This document shows, in pieces, positions 10,301 to 19,729 of a DNA stretch of 64,000 bases (the stretch's first letter is position 1; each line of letters begins with the position of its first letter). Position numbers and translations under genes: made by a program. The DNA comes from Spongilla lacustris (taxonomy: Eukaryota; Porifera; Demospongiae; Spongillida; Spongillidae). The notes beneath the pieces are model-generated. The model saw only the letters and a list, made by a program, of their open reading frames with translations, was not told where the DNA came from and did not search any database. The stretch is taken from contig OX442422.1 in assembly GCA_949361645.1 (NCBI GenBank), positions 7,721,534 through 7,785,533 of the forward strand, written 5' to 3'.

Positions 10301-11492
10301 TGCAGACATTGCACGACTGGCCGCAAGGTGTGTAGAATGTGGGGCTACAGCCTCTATGCCTCAAGCATTTTCATATCACCCTTGGCAACATCCCAGGGCT
10401 CCCTGGGATAGGGTTCATGCAGACTTTGGAGAGTGGAGAGGGACACATTTCCTGGTGGTAGTCGATGCGTATAGCAAGTGGCCAGAGGTGAGGAGGATGC
10501 GCTCCACTACAACCCAGCATACCATAGAAGTGCTGTTGGACATATTTGCTACTCATGGTCTTTCCAGAGTTTTGGTTACAGACAATGGGCCCCAGTTCAC
10601 TTCTATAGAATTCTCTAACTTCTTGAGCAGTAACTGTATTGCTCATCGTACTTCGGCGCCATACCACCCGGCAACAAATGGGCTAGCAGAAAATATGGTG
10701 AAGAATGTAAAGCAGTGGTTAAAGAAAGAAGATAAAGGTTCTTCTTTTCATGCTAGCATTACAGAATTTCTCCGTACATACCGTTTAGTACCTCATACCG
10801 GAACGGGCAAATCCCCAGCAGAAATTATATTCGGCCGTACCTTGCGTACTCGTATTTCTATGGTTTTACCTAACATGACTGGTAGCGAGGAAGCATGTTC
10901 TTTTGCACCAGCTAGAACAACATTCCATGTAGGGGATACAGTCTGGATTAGAGATTTCCGGTCAACGTCAGGGAATAAGTGGTGCAAGGGGACTATCAAG
11001 GAGATTCTAGGGGCACTAACCTATATGGTAGGATTGCCTGAAGGATATCAAAGGAAGGCTCACCTGGACCACCTACGGTCAAGGTCAATCGAGGTGGAGG
11101 ATTCCTCAGGATCCTTTGTTGCCGGGAGACCATTGTCAAGACCATTGCCGAACCTACCCTTCAACAGTGTGGGGGATATGTGTGGGCAGCAGCAACCTGA
11201 AAGTACAGTTCCTTTGCCATATAGGTTGGACAATGAAGAATCACCCATGTGTCAACCATCTGGAGCCACATCTGAGTATTGCCCTCCTACTCAACAACCA
11301 GCAGCTACGGTCGTCCCTCAAGCCCCTCAGGCAATTGTTGGGGAACGGGCCTCTTCAGTGGTATTAACTCCTAGTGATTTACCTCAGTCTACTACTACTG
11401 TTCCCCAACAAATGGCATACACTCCTCAACCACTAAGGCGTTCAGCGAGACAATCAAAGCCACCCAAGCGCTACATTGAGGAATGTACTTAA
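7335..11492 (+). CDS. Gag-Pol polyprotein of Ty3/gypsy retrotransposon
   Basis: A 1385-residue single frame that copies and integrates the element. Residues 1-160 form a gag-type capsid region. Two CCHC zinc knuckles lie at C206 and C226-C239. The aspartic protease motif DTGA is at 312-315. The reverse transcriptase YMDD box is at 599-602. RNase H shows its catalytic aspartate near D748 and a TDHRPL motif. Integrase has an HHCC zinc site (H966, H969, C999, C1002) and a D,D-35-E core (D1030, D1083, E1119). The C-terminal 150 residues are proline-rich. Gag and Pol are fused without a frameshift. The family resembles the invertebrate K02A2.6-like gypsy group (from memory of motifs). The start codon is the first ATG after the LTR. 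All catalytic residues are present, so the copy may be functional. Confidence 0.96.
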   Translation: MESFRNLDPFDPELERIEDYKERFDFYCVAHGVAEERKKALFLTGMGQKMYTRLKIWVSPTPLHDLSLDEIVAKLKARTVPETIEIAERFRFFKRQQGADEGLTDYMSGLRALAKTCNFGNYLETALRDQFVCGLKDVQIQRELLCTRDLTVSQAFEKGRSMEAVLKETKTFHQDEERSVQQESKGPDNGGPGGTYKLSKSPQSACYRCGGMGHPADSCFFRKKRCNSCGKIGHKAKVCRSSQGSRKKGDKGKSSKMHLLEADSHSPDSCSSGEDEEDRDMEIHKLAGSKNHYKKLITRLEVEGENIDFEVDTGAELSTIPWQVFRRHLSKIPVQPSSVILRQYDGSVLPIKGEITVGVVSEQQREIGQFVIVKNADSQLPLLGRDWLYKLRLNWPRMLTPPDVGDPRVHTLLTAGWINEFPEVMGNGLGCLKGIMASIELKEGAHPKFCKHRPIPFALRAQVEEAIRQQVEDGELKPVEQSEWAAPIVVIRKNDGSIRVCADFKVTINPYLCQKTFPLPTADEVFSTLAGGESFTKLDLARAFKQMEVAKESRHFLTINTHLGLFQFQRLPFGVATAPAMWQRAMSIVLQGCKRVVYYMDDILVTGSSRMEHEANLRHVFQRLQQYGLKINLGKCRFFQKSVDFLGHRVTPEGVQPMDERVKGIMAASTPQNRAELKSFLGLISYNSKFIPSLSTVLHPLYKLLQKEIKWRWSKDQESSFQSAKELVSKATLLVHYDPTKPVKVYCDASSVGVGACLMHVEKGVERPVMYASRSLSQAETKYAQIEREALAIIFAVKKFHQYLYGRQFVLVTDHRPLCKILGHDQAIPPLAAARMQRWALILSAYRYSIQYIAGEKNSCADCLSRLPVKQQDAGAAESSGDIFALDWLSIPVTAKDVANATRKGKVLAVVLQWVQHGNWPSQSNEATDPYFRRRFELTCQNGCILWGQRVVIPNSLREQLLKELHEGHIGIVRMKSLARSYIWWPKLDADIARLAARCVECGATASMPQAFSYHPWQHPRAPWDRVHADFGEWRGTHFLVVVDAYSKWPEVRRMRSTTTQHTIEVLLDIFATHGLSRVLVTDNGPQFTSIEFSNFLSSNCIAHRTSAPYHPATNGLAENMVKNVKQWLKKEDKGSSFHASITEFLRTYRLVPHTGTGKSPAEIIFGRTLRTRISMVLPNMTGSEEACSFAPARTTFHVGDTVWIRDFRSTSGNKWCKGTIKEILGALTYMVGLPEGYQRKAHLDHLRSRSIEVEDSSGSFVAGRPLSRPLPNLPFNSVGDMCGQQQPESTVPLPYRLDNEESPMCQPSGATSEYCPPTQQPAATVVPQAPQAIVGERASSVVLTPSDLPQSTTTVPQQMAYTPQPLRRSARQSKPPKRYIEECT

Positions 11493-11494
11493 TA

Positions 11495-11508
11495 AGGGTG
11501 AAGGGGAC
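11495..11508 (+). promoter_or_regulatory. Polypurine tract of gypsy copy 1
   Basis: The purine-rich run AAGGGTGAAGGGGA lies directly before the 3' LTR and just after the polyprotein stop, the position where plus-strand priming occurs in this class. Confidence 0.7.
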
Positions 11509-11639
11509 TGTAGTATATTGAGGTAGCCATTGTGTAATTAGGCAGTGCGCATGCGCATGGGTAGAGCCATAGCACGATTGATGACTCATGTGTGCGTTGC
11601 TGTGATCTGATGCCATCTTTTGGAGATTGATACAGAATA
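11509..11639 (+). repeat. 3' LTR, gypsy copy 1
   Basis: 131 bp, identical to the 5' LTR; followed by the second TATAG duplication. Confidence 0.93.
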
Positions 11640-11818
11640 TATAGCATAAATAATGACCGTCCGTGACCGTATTAAAATTTTGACGGTTGACGGCCAGCCG
11701 TGTACGTGACCGTATTGAAATCATACGGTCCGTCTTTGACCGTGAACGTGACCGTCTATATCCAAACGGCCAGCCGTGAACGTGACCGGATTGTCAAAAG
11801 CTGGCCGCGGCATCACTG

Positions 11819-11873
11819 GACGGCTTAGCTGGAGAGATCGGGCGGTACAATAAGCAGAAGAGGTGTGCATGAT
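11819..11873 (+). CDS. C-terminal end of a split reading frame of unknown function
   Basis: When joined to the minus-strand exon ending at 47529, with one copy of the octamer GACGGCTT, the frame continues without a break for 18 more codons and ends at a TGA. The piece is therefore the 3' end of that exon, displaced by the inversion. Family not recognised. A separate 77-codon frame at 11863-12093 in another phase has no visible relatives. Confidence 0.5.
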
Positions 11874-13632
11874 CTCTGTGAGAATGCTGAATAAGGTTGT
11901 TCAGAGGCCTCTACTAGTCACAAAGAAAGCTACAGCGCCCTCAGTAGTAATGAGGAGCCGACAAGAGAAGCGATCAAAGGGAACGGGTTTGTATAAACGG
12001 GGGCGTGGTTCTTGCGATATGGAATTACTTTCGCATAATCTTGTTACGTTTAGGGACGAAATGGAGAATGACCACCACAGCCAGACTACTTAGGGGAAGG
12101 GCATGGTATTGCTGAAGTTGTAGGAGTAAGTGGCACAGTGCAGCAGATACTCTACAGTGCCACCATGCATGCACAGAATAACATTATTGTATAGCGAGTC
12201 AGTAGTATTGAATGTCTCTATACAAAAGGGCTGTTTGCATGGGTATTGGGCCAATTGGCTGTACAACCAAAAAGTGAGGAACTGTTCAAGTTTAGTCTAA
12301 CTGCATTAATTATGGCATCATGCATGTCGTGCCAATATTACGTACAAGTCCATTGCATTTTTGATCCACTAGCTCAAATTTACTCAATTTCAGAGCTTCA
12401 GAAGGTTGTTTAATGTCCACAATCCCTGCAATTTGATGAATTCACCCTTCAAAACATGTTCCTTGGTATGCCCCAATGTTGTTGCCATGCCTATCATTGC
12501 ATGATACACCAGGTTTAGGTAATTATAATTATGCTGCTGGGTATCTAAAGACAATTGGCCAGGGAATGTGTGGTTGATTCACCCGGGCAGGATCAATAGG
12601 AATTTCCTTCAGATGAATACTACATTAAAAAAAAATTTGGGTGCACAACCTACCATTTGAAATGCTTCTACGTGTTGGTTGCAGCAATTTTGCTACAAAC
12701 ACATTAGTACCACAGTTTTTAATACTTGCTTTGTCTATCAGTATTAAAAATACACCTTACAAAATGTTAGCCACTAAAAACCACTGAATAACATTATATA
12801 ACATCTGATTAACTGATAATTGTATTCATTATATTCGAACAATATTTGATATCATTAAACTAAAATGTAAACACAAAATGCATGTAAATCACTTATAGTG
12901 CTGGTATTGGCAGGTATCTATTTTCGCATTTTCAGTGGTGAGAAAGGGTTAAATCCTAATTTGTTTACATAATATATATGTTTATTGCTTTTATAAAATG
13001 TTTATTAAAGTCCATGGTTAATTCTTTATAAATAACTACATAATTAACTCATAAAACTTGCATATTTGAATCACAACATTTAATTGGTTAATTAATTTGA
13101 GAAAAGAGCACTAACTAGCAGTACCATACAGGATTGGATCTGGCTAGGTCAATTATAAAAATTCTCCTCCTGAATGCTAATGTTGCTCTTCATGTAAATG
13201 CACTCATTTATAGATTTCATTCAAACCTATTTTGTTTATCTCATCATATATAATGTTTGAAGCATAATGTTTGCATAAATCAGAGTAAAGTTATAGGGCA
13301 GTGTTTTACTAATGTTAAAATGTGTTCCCCTGAAATAGAGCACATATGGGTGTGAAGTTACAAGCAAAAATAAGTAACCGATTAACATTCGTCACTTTTT
13401 TCACCATTCTTTGCAATAAACTCATTCTGATGCAATCATATTAGAAAATAAACGAATTGTTATAAAGCTTTCTTCGTAACTAATATTTATCCAAATATGA
13501 TTGGAGCTAATAATAAAATAAAGTTAGAAAATACAATGTTTATTTCAATTGATATCGAAGCTGTAATATGGTGGTCCTAGATCTAGGACTGTAGCGATCC
13601 TAGATCTAGGACCGCTGCCTGGAGATTAAAGG
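11819..13632 (+). mobile_element. Right part of a piggyBac-like element split by composite 1
   Basis: It ends, complemented, with CCTTTAATCTCCA followed by two copies of the palindrome TCCTAGATCTAGGA, and then the tetranucleotide TTAA at 13633-13636. The other end of the same element is at 47937, with the same terminal 13 bp apart from one base and the same palindromes, also next to TTAA. TTAA target duplications are characteristic of piggyBac. The two parts (1814 and 409 bp) would make an element of about 2.2 kb. I see no recognisable piggyBac transposase; 12100-13560 is AT-rich and apparently non-coding. Confidence 0.65.
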
Positions 13633-13636
13633 TTAA
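13633..13636. repeat. TTAA target duplication of the piggyBac-like element
   Basis: Followed by GTTGTAATTACATTC, which in the uninterrupted paralogues (18715 and 28818) directly follows AGCGATCTTAA. The matching left half, AGCGATC then TTAA, is at 47938-47947 on the minus strand. Confidence 0.7.
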
Positions 13637-13721
13637 GTTGTAATTACATTCATTAACATTGATCCACCCCCGATGAGGAATGTCTTGCTGCAAAAGGATT
13701 TCGTCACGCGCCCATTAAAAG

Positions 13722-16700
13722 ATGTGGGCTACGAGGAAGTTAGAAGTCGGTATGTATAACACTGCCACGCTCATATTAGGCCTGTATACTCGACGTAAAG
13801 TGTAAAGTGGATAAAAGGTCTACACTGAATGTATCTCTCGAATGATTTCTAAATTTCAGCTAGACTTAAAGAACAGGAACTTCGAGATGCGGCGGAGAGG
13901 GGTGATGTTCGCGAGTTCATCTGGCGAGGTACATGTATCATTGTATCATTCTGCTGATAATACAATTATTAGTAATAAGCTGTTTGGTGTACGTTTGGGG
14001 GTGAGGACTATACGATCTAGGTACAACACACTGACAGTGACTGTGCCTAATACACAATGTAGACTACTCCAAAGGTTCACTGTGCATTTGCGCCTATGAG
14101 ACTCTTGAGTGTGATTGGGCAACACATTTGTGGCATCCTGAACAAATAAACAGGCCTCGGCTTTCAAGCCATGACGTTGGAACTGGGCCTGGGTACACAC
14201 CCCTCTAAATGCAGATTCATGTGACTATGCCACATGGAGGGAGCGATTTTTTCTGAGCATCTTTGCACAATTAAAAAAAAAAAATCCAGTGACCGCTGTG
14301 TGAGTTCTGCTGGCCTGTATTGTGCACGAAGAATGCTTGGTAGCAACTAGAAATGCCACTCCCATTCTCTGAGCTCCTCCCCTGGGTGTCATGATGCTAT
14401 GGTCAATGCTTTGGCATCCACTGGGCAGCTTGTCATGGCTACTTTCTATCTTGTGCCGGCTATACACCCCGTTATTCTTGGAATCTAAGATACTTGTGAA
14501 CCTCTGTTGTTCAAAAAATGATGGCAACCTGGTTGAATCCAAGAATAGCATTAATTAGGCGCAGGCCTTATTAATTTCTCTTGGTCTCTTCCCCAACCTT
14601 GGGAAATGTTATCGATTTTGCAAACATCCCTTACCTGGCTTCCATGATGCTATATATCCCTACACGTTCAACATCTCCACATGTTGTCATCCTTAGGTCA
14701 CCAATAGGACACCAGAGCGTTTGTGATTCTTCTCTTTCCTTTGCAATCATAGCTACCAATTGCAGAAATTAGAGGATCCCCAGATCGCTCAGACCCTCCT
14801 TCACCAGTGCACTGCTCATGCTCATCGCATGCTACACCTCCCAAGTTTGATCAGTCCACTCTTGCAACCTTTGACAATAGTCTGTTTCATGGTGTGTACT
14901 GCGTTAAATTGTCAGCCCACTTGCTCAACCTAGAAAAGCCACATTGAGCTTGGTCTGGGTCTCTGATATCTCTTCCTCCATCACTCTATATGTATGGGCC
15001 GCCCTCCTGATGGAACCAATCCACCGTACTTCCCTAAGGCAATACACAATAGTTATAACACCTTCATTTCTATTGATCTAAACAAAAGCATTTTCCAAAT
15101 CACCAATTACCAATTTTAAATTGAGCTGATACTTTTCTGTATAAACGGTCGGGCACGTAATCTGAGTATTTCACTTTTAGCTTATGAGCACATCGAACAT
15201 AGCTTATGTAACAGGATATAGCACTTCACGACAAGCCCTGTTGATTGTTTAACTCAAATCGCGTGCGCTCAATGCAAAACCACACCCCTCAAGATAGGTT
15301 GGATCCTGTGACAGCTTGATTCAATTGGTATTACAAGAAGTAACCATATGACCTGACAGCACCATGTTTACTACCACACCCCTTAATCAGGGGACAGTCA
15401 CCAATTTTAACCCCATCCACCAACACATCTTGTCACAGTGACTTGAGGATACACAGTTTTACTGATTCAACCCAAATTTGGAAGCTGGTAGTGGCCTTGG
15501 CCATGAATAGAAATGAACCCGACCTGCAGACATTTTAGTTGACAACTGGTGCATCAATGGCAATCTGGCTGCTTTTGACCTTTCTGTAAGCCTGACATTG
15601 TTTCCAAAGCTTCAGTTTCAATCCCTCCTACAGTGAAGCACCCTGGCTGGCCAAGCACTACTGCTTTCTATATCTTCCCCACATGCTAGCTCTTGCTTCA
15701 CTCCCTCACAAGCCTTCGGTTGTTATTTGACAACACCCGAAACCATCAAATGTGATCCTGGTACTGTGTGTGCCCTTTGTCTCTCTAAGGCTGCAGGAGG
15801 GTAACTGCACTGCATAACCACCTTCGTGGCATTGTGTATCAGCTCTTCTCTTCAAGATAACCTTTTTGAACCCAAAATGGAAGCTGGTAGCGGCTTCAGC
15901 CATGACGAGAAACAAAACCGATCTGCAGACACTTTAGTTGACTTGACATGACAAAGTCTTATCATGGCTGAACATCTTTTTAAAAGGGTTTACGTAAGTA
16001 TTTGGACCCAGGATTAATGCACATGTGGTGGGGTAAGAAGGGAATATAAAGTGCAGTGGCTGAGCTACAATTATAATGGCAGCACCTTCTCAAGAAGGTT
16101 GCAGGGGTGGGTGGGGCACTCCTCATATATCACATGGAAAAGAGGAGGTAGTAATCATGTACTCACAATCTGATCAGATATGACAAAAGTCGTATTAGTT
16201 GCCAGACCTTTTTTCATGTAGAGGTGTTGCAGCTTTGGAAATCAGGGTCTGGGGCTGGGACTAGTTTCTGACCAAGTTCTCCAACCTTGACAATCTAGCT
16301 GATACTTTGCCTTCCTCCATGTCTCTCAATTCAAGGATTAGGGTACACATTCTCAAGTAGTGTGGGTAGAGATTGTATTTACAACAACATATAGCCACAA
16401 GACTATTTCACAATTCTGATTCTATGGGTGTTATTTTCATTCCTTTTTTAAAAGTGCTCCAATCCCATGTTATGTGTGTTCCAAGTATATACAACAACAA
16501 GAGAAATAGGTAGGACTGGGTACAAGTGTACACATGTTTGTTCTCAACCACCAAGCAGTCAGTTTCAATTTATTTATAAACATTTCAGCCAGGTAAATTT
16601 GCTACAAAATGAACATATAATCAGAGTTGGAATAGATGATGGTGCTGGGCTACCAACAGAATTACCTAAATCTGATTAGCACATTAATTTTATTATTTTA

Positions 16701-17172
16701 TTGTGTCTTTCCTATGTGTATATGCCTTATTATTGTACATGTAATATCATATTTTGTAACATATAATCAGTTCCTTGTTTCCTTATTTTTTTACTGCATT
16801 GCTGTCTATATCACCGGACCCATTTTATTTTAATGACATGTTTGAAGGGCCTTCCACTGATGATGACCATGTATTACTTGCACCCATTGCAGAATGGTTA
16901 TACTGCATTCCACTTTGCTGCAAGTGGAGGTCATGCTGCTTGTGTGGAACATTTCCTTTCGGTTTCTGGTATTGATGTGAACACAAAGTTTGTGAGTTGG
17001 TCTACATGTATATGTATGCATTGTATCTACAGTGTATACCAAACCATTTTCACTCCAGAATGGCCATACTCTATTGTACAATGTTGCAAGGCGAGGTCTT
17101 GCTACTTGTGTGGAACATCTCCTTTCTACCCCTGGTATTGATGTGGATACTGCATTCCAGGAACTTTTCTGA
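13722..17172 (+). pseudogene. Gene A: truncated, frameshifted ankyrin-repeat gene copy
   Basis: Exons: 13722-13749 (ATG, MWATRKLEV), 13860-13928 (cap exon, LKEQELRDAAERGD), 16893-16991 (one 33-codon repeat) and 17059-17172 (terminal exon ending at TGA 17170). Compared with gene B, the cap exon has lost 35 nt, which breaks the frame. The middle of the gene, corresponding to B 30.83-38.22 kb and seven repeats, is missing. Intron 2 (14.1-15.9 kb) and the 3' part (15.94-17.54 kb) align closely with B 29.2-30.8 and 38.2-39.8. Its upstream promoter is at 47942-48280, separated by the inversion. Unlikely to make a stable protein. Confidence 0.75.
14100..15941. repeat. Intron block duplicated between gene A and gene B
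   Basis: About 1.8 kb that aligns with 29285-30820 on the same strand, with small indels. It contains an internal pair of related segments (starting near 15478 and 15870: GGAAGCTGGTAG then GACCTGCAGACA-like). Minus-strand frames of 70-150 codons are broken and unrecognised; this is most likely old transposon sequence carried in an intron. Confidence 0.55.
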
Positions 17173-17545
17173 TCATGAAGTACATCTATCTGTAACTCTG
17201 ACGGAAATTATGTACATTCAAATTGCTCATTGAGAACTTTATTAATAGTAGTAGGCTATAACTGGGCCTGACCAGTTTTCGCCCGAGGTCCACCTCCAGA
17301 AACGGCTGAAAATTGTATACCAGTATGAAAATAGTACATCATTTAACATTAATGATTCACCGCGATTACCCGCACCCACAGTTGGTTAACGACATGTCAT
17401 TGGTTGTACATGTACAATGTACTATATACAGGACCGGGTATGAAATTATGAATATGAATCCACCCTTAGCCTTGGACGTGAAGTTCATCCTATATATTTA
17501 TCTTTCATGCATTTATAAAGTGTCAAATGCATTATTCTTACATGT
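15942..17545. repeat. Duplicated 3' end block, gene A copy
   Basis: Aligns at high identity and in direct orientation with 38221-39838. It contains the last repeat exon, the terminal exon and about 370 bp of 3' flank. The copies diverge at 17546, where a transposon-derived segment begins. Confidence 0.75.
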
Positions 17546-18280
17546 CAGTAGAAGACTACAAGCTAAGTATATGTATGCAAACACCTATACATATACATGT
17601 ATACTTAGCTTGTAGTCTTCTAATCTCCATCTTAACTGTTGTCATGAAATCGTGCGTCGAAGAAATGTTTTTGAAATCATGTATATGCACAAACGTACAA
17701 TTATCTCTGCATTTACACTCGTATATCATACTCATACTATGTCATACTATTAGCCTATGCGTATACATGTGAAAATCACAATGGAATTGTGTGAATCTAA
17801 ACTGAGCATCGCGGAATACGGTTTGGTTACCAGTGGCGGCTGGGGGAGGGAGGGGCCCTAACCCTAAATAATAACAATGATTTTATAGCGCCTCCCTCCC
17901 ATAGTCACCGGCAAACACGCGCACTATCGCTGGCCGATCCGTTTAGTTTACTTCGTCAACAAAAATGCGAACGCTGCTCTAAATGCATCATCGAATCCTC
18001 AATCCGATTCTCCACTGCATGGATAGCACCAACAAGTCAGAGTTATCCACATCTTGCACTGTCTTGAAACTGTCTTATAAGACCAGACCGCTCAAGAGTA
18101 ATTAAGACAGGTCATACTGGGTCTGGTTGTCTTAATTACGTCATACGCTTACATGGGATTGCCTCCATGCAAGCATGGTAATTATGACAGCGTTTTGGCT
18201 TTATATGATTTAGGCCTGCAGCTTCGTTTTACCACACCCACTTATGAATAATTAATTTCAGCCACTGACTTGTATCAGGT
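17546..18280. mobile_element. Transposon-derived segment with long hairpin
   Basis: Related to the interior of the nested element at 4163-5540. It starts with a 21-bp-arm hairpin (17551-17571 with 17600-17620; arm contains ACTACAAGCTAAGTATA). Its last 245 bp are also found at 28136-28380, upstream of gene B. No coding capacity. Confidence 0.5.
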
Positions 18281-18779
18281 ATTTTGTACCTGAAAGGAAC
18301 ATTTCGAGCACAAGCTGCGGTTTGGACATGCTAATGACTATTTAGAAATAGTCATTTTCGTTTTTATATCAGGGCGAGCTAAAAATATATATCTTACTTG
18401 TCCAGGGGCGAACAAATAAGTTATAATTCCACCAGTGGGAGTGGCACGTAACATTGGAATGCACCTCATTTCCAGCCCCCTCTCCTCTCCCTTCACCCTC
18501 TCCCTCCTCCTTCCACCTCCCTCCTCTCCCTGCTCTCTTCCTCCTCTCTCCTCTCCCACCCCCTCTCAAATCCGGAGCGACAAGGACATTATGTCGCTTT
18601 GATTAAACGTAGCGACCGTATTTCCTAAAGTCTCAAATTGCAATTATGAGATGGCAAGCGGACCTAGTTTGGACAAGCGGGGTAGTACCACGTTACGTAG
18701 CGATCTTAAGTTGTAATTACATTCATTAACATTGATCCACCCCCCCCGATGAGTGTGATTTCGTCACGCGCCCTTTAAT
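18281..18779 (+). promoter_or_regulatory. 5' flank of an orphan ankyrin gene start
   Basis: Nearly identical to the gene B upstream region (28380-28890). It contains the hairpin GACTATTTAGAAATAGTC, a pyrimidine-only tract of about 90 bases (18478-18568), and a conserved block with two GCGAC motifs around ATTATGTCGC. Promoter identity is inferred from conservation directly upstream of the first exon in three paralogues; the transcription start is not known. Confidence 0.45.
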
Positions 18780-18991
18780 ATGTGGGCTACGAGGAAGTTA
18801 GACGACAGTATGTCCAAAACTGCCACGCTCATATTAGGCCTGTATACTCGAGGTAAAGTGTCAATGGTCTACAATGTATCTCTCGAATGATTTCTAAATT
18901 TCAGCTGAACTTAAAGAACAGGAGCTTCGAGATGCTGCGGAGAGGGGTGATGTTCGCGAGGTGACGAAATTGATCAAAAGTGGAGTATCAG
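18780..18991 (+). pseudogene. Orphan first and second exons of an ankyrin gene
   Basis: Exon 1 (18780-18807, MWATRKLDD, donor GTATGT) and exon 2 (18905 to about 18991, ELKEQELRDAAERGD) match gene B. Exon 2 has lost 17 nt near its end, and the following sequence leaves the gene B intron at an AT microsatellite. No repeat exons follow before unrelated sequence, so this is a stranded 5' end. Confidence 0.65.
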
Positions 18992-19039
18992 GTACATGTA
19001 TATATATATATATATGGAACGTTCTATGAGATTTTGATG

Positions 19040-19538
19040 CTTGTGAATTTTATATATATAGCATCCAATTCAAAGCGCTATATCTTCAAAACGGTTTGCA
19101 CTATTGACTTCCTATTTCTAGCACTTCATACTACACCATTTCTCTATGCTAAAATATATTATGGGGTCTTGCACTTACTCCGTGTCAGGATTGCAACGTC
19201 CGATACCACACCGGGTTCAAACCCGACATAACTTTAGGTAGGAGTAATCAAATCGCTTCAAATTCGGTTTGTAGGTAGAGAGGTCCTATACCTATTGATT
19301 TGTTCTGTTCGTTAATTTTCATACAAACCGTTACGGAGAAACAGCTGTGCAAAGTAGGTACACGTTTCCCGCTCGAATCGCGCCTTTATATGTACACGGA
19401 ACAGTTTCCATTCTCCGGAGCGCATGAATATTCAACTATTCCTATAGGGCGTAATAACCACACCTATAAGGTCACCAAACAAACGGGCGGCTGAATTGTA
19501 GTGCTTGTTACGGTTGTTTTTCGGTGTAGATAAACGAT
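19040..19538 (+). promoter_or_regulatory. Upstream region of a possible membrane-protein gene
   Basis: Richer in CpG than its surroundings, especially after 19370. No TATA box or initiator can be named with confidence. Confidence 0.3.
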
Positions 19539-19727
19539 ATGGTGACGTATAACACGAGTGAAGGCGAGCTCGTCGAGTCACTGAATCAGTCGGCGGATGA
19601 GTTCGAACTGTACGAATACGACGATCGATATTCAAGCTCGATACATTGGACGAGGATGGAGAGATTGAGAAAAGTAGCGATGGCGGTCGTACCACTGACG
19701 TTGGTGGTTGTATTAGTGATAGGGAGT
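19539..19727 (+). CDS. Possible first exon of a type II membrane protein
   Basis: The frame starts at an ATG and encodes an acidic cytosolic stretch of about 46 residues, then RMERLRKVAM and a hydrophobic segment (VAMAVVPLTLVVVLVIG, roughly residues 46-62). It ends at a plausible donor, A then GTGAGC. A short charged N-terminus with one transmembrane helix fits a type II anchor, as in membrane peptidases or glycosyltransferases, but no family signature is present. Codon content is CpG-rich, unlike the neighbouring repeats. No downstream exon was found; the G/C-rich array begins immediately after the donor. Confidence 0.4.
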
Positions 19728-19729
19728 GA

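Larger units (their letters stand above)
7188..11639 (+). mobile_element. Intact Ty3/gypsy LTR retrotransposon, copy 1
   Basis: A 4452-bp element with identical 131-bp LTRs, one uninterrupted 1385-codon gag-pol frame, and a 5-bp target duplication TATAG at 7183-7187 and 11640-11644. Identical LTRs and an open frame mean recent insertion. It sits inside the 844-bp hAT-type element. Domain order protease, reverse transcriptase, RNase H, integrase is that of Ty3/gypsy. There is no separate envelope frame and no chromodomain. Confidence 0.95.
6518..11818 (+). mobile_element. Composite element 1: hAT-type transposon carrying a gypsy element
   Basis: A 19-bp perfect terminal inverted repeat (CAGTGATGCCGCGGCCAGC) bounds 5301 bp. 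Subterminal regions are packed with both orientations of the motif ACCGTCCGTGACCG, typical of hAT subterminal binding arrays. Without the gypsy insert and its duplicated 5 bp, the element is 844 bp and has no recognisable transposase, so it is non-autonomous. The flanking octamers differ (ATGGTGGG left, GACGGCTT right) because of the rearrangement described in the findings. The hAT assignment rests on TIR form and 8-bp duplications. Confidence 0.8.

Noticed and set aside
18338..18569. Arg/Gly/Glu-rich frames on the minus strand (also 28450-28681)
   Set aside because: They are translations of the pyrimidine tract in the promoter region.
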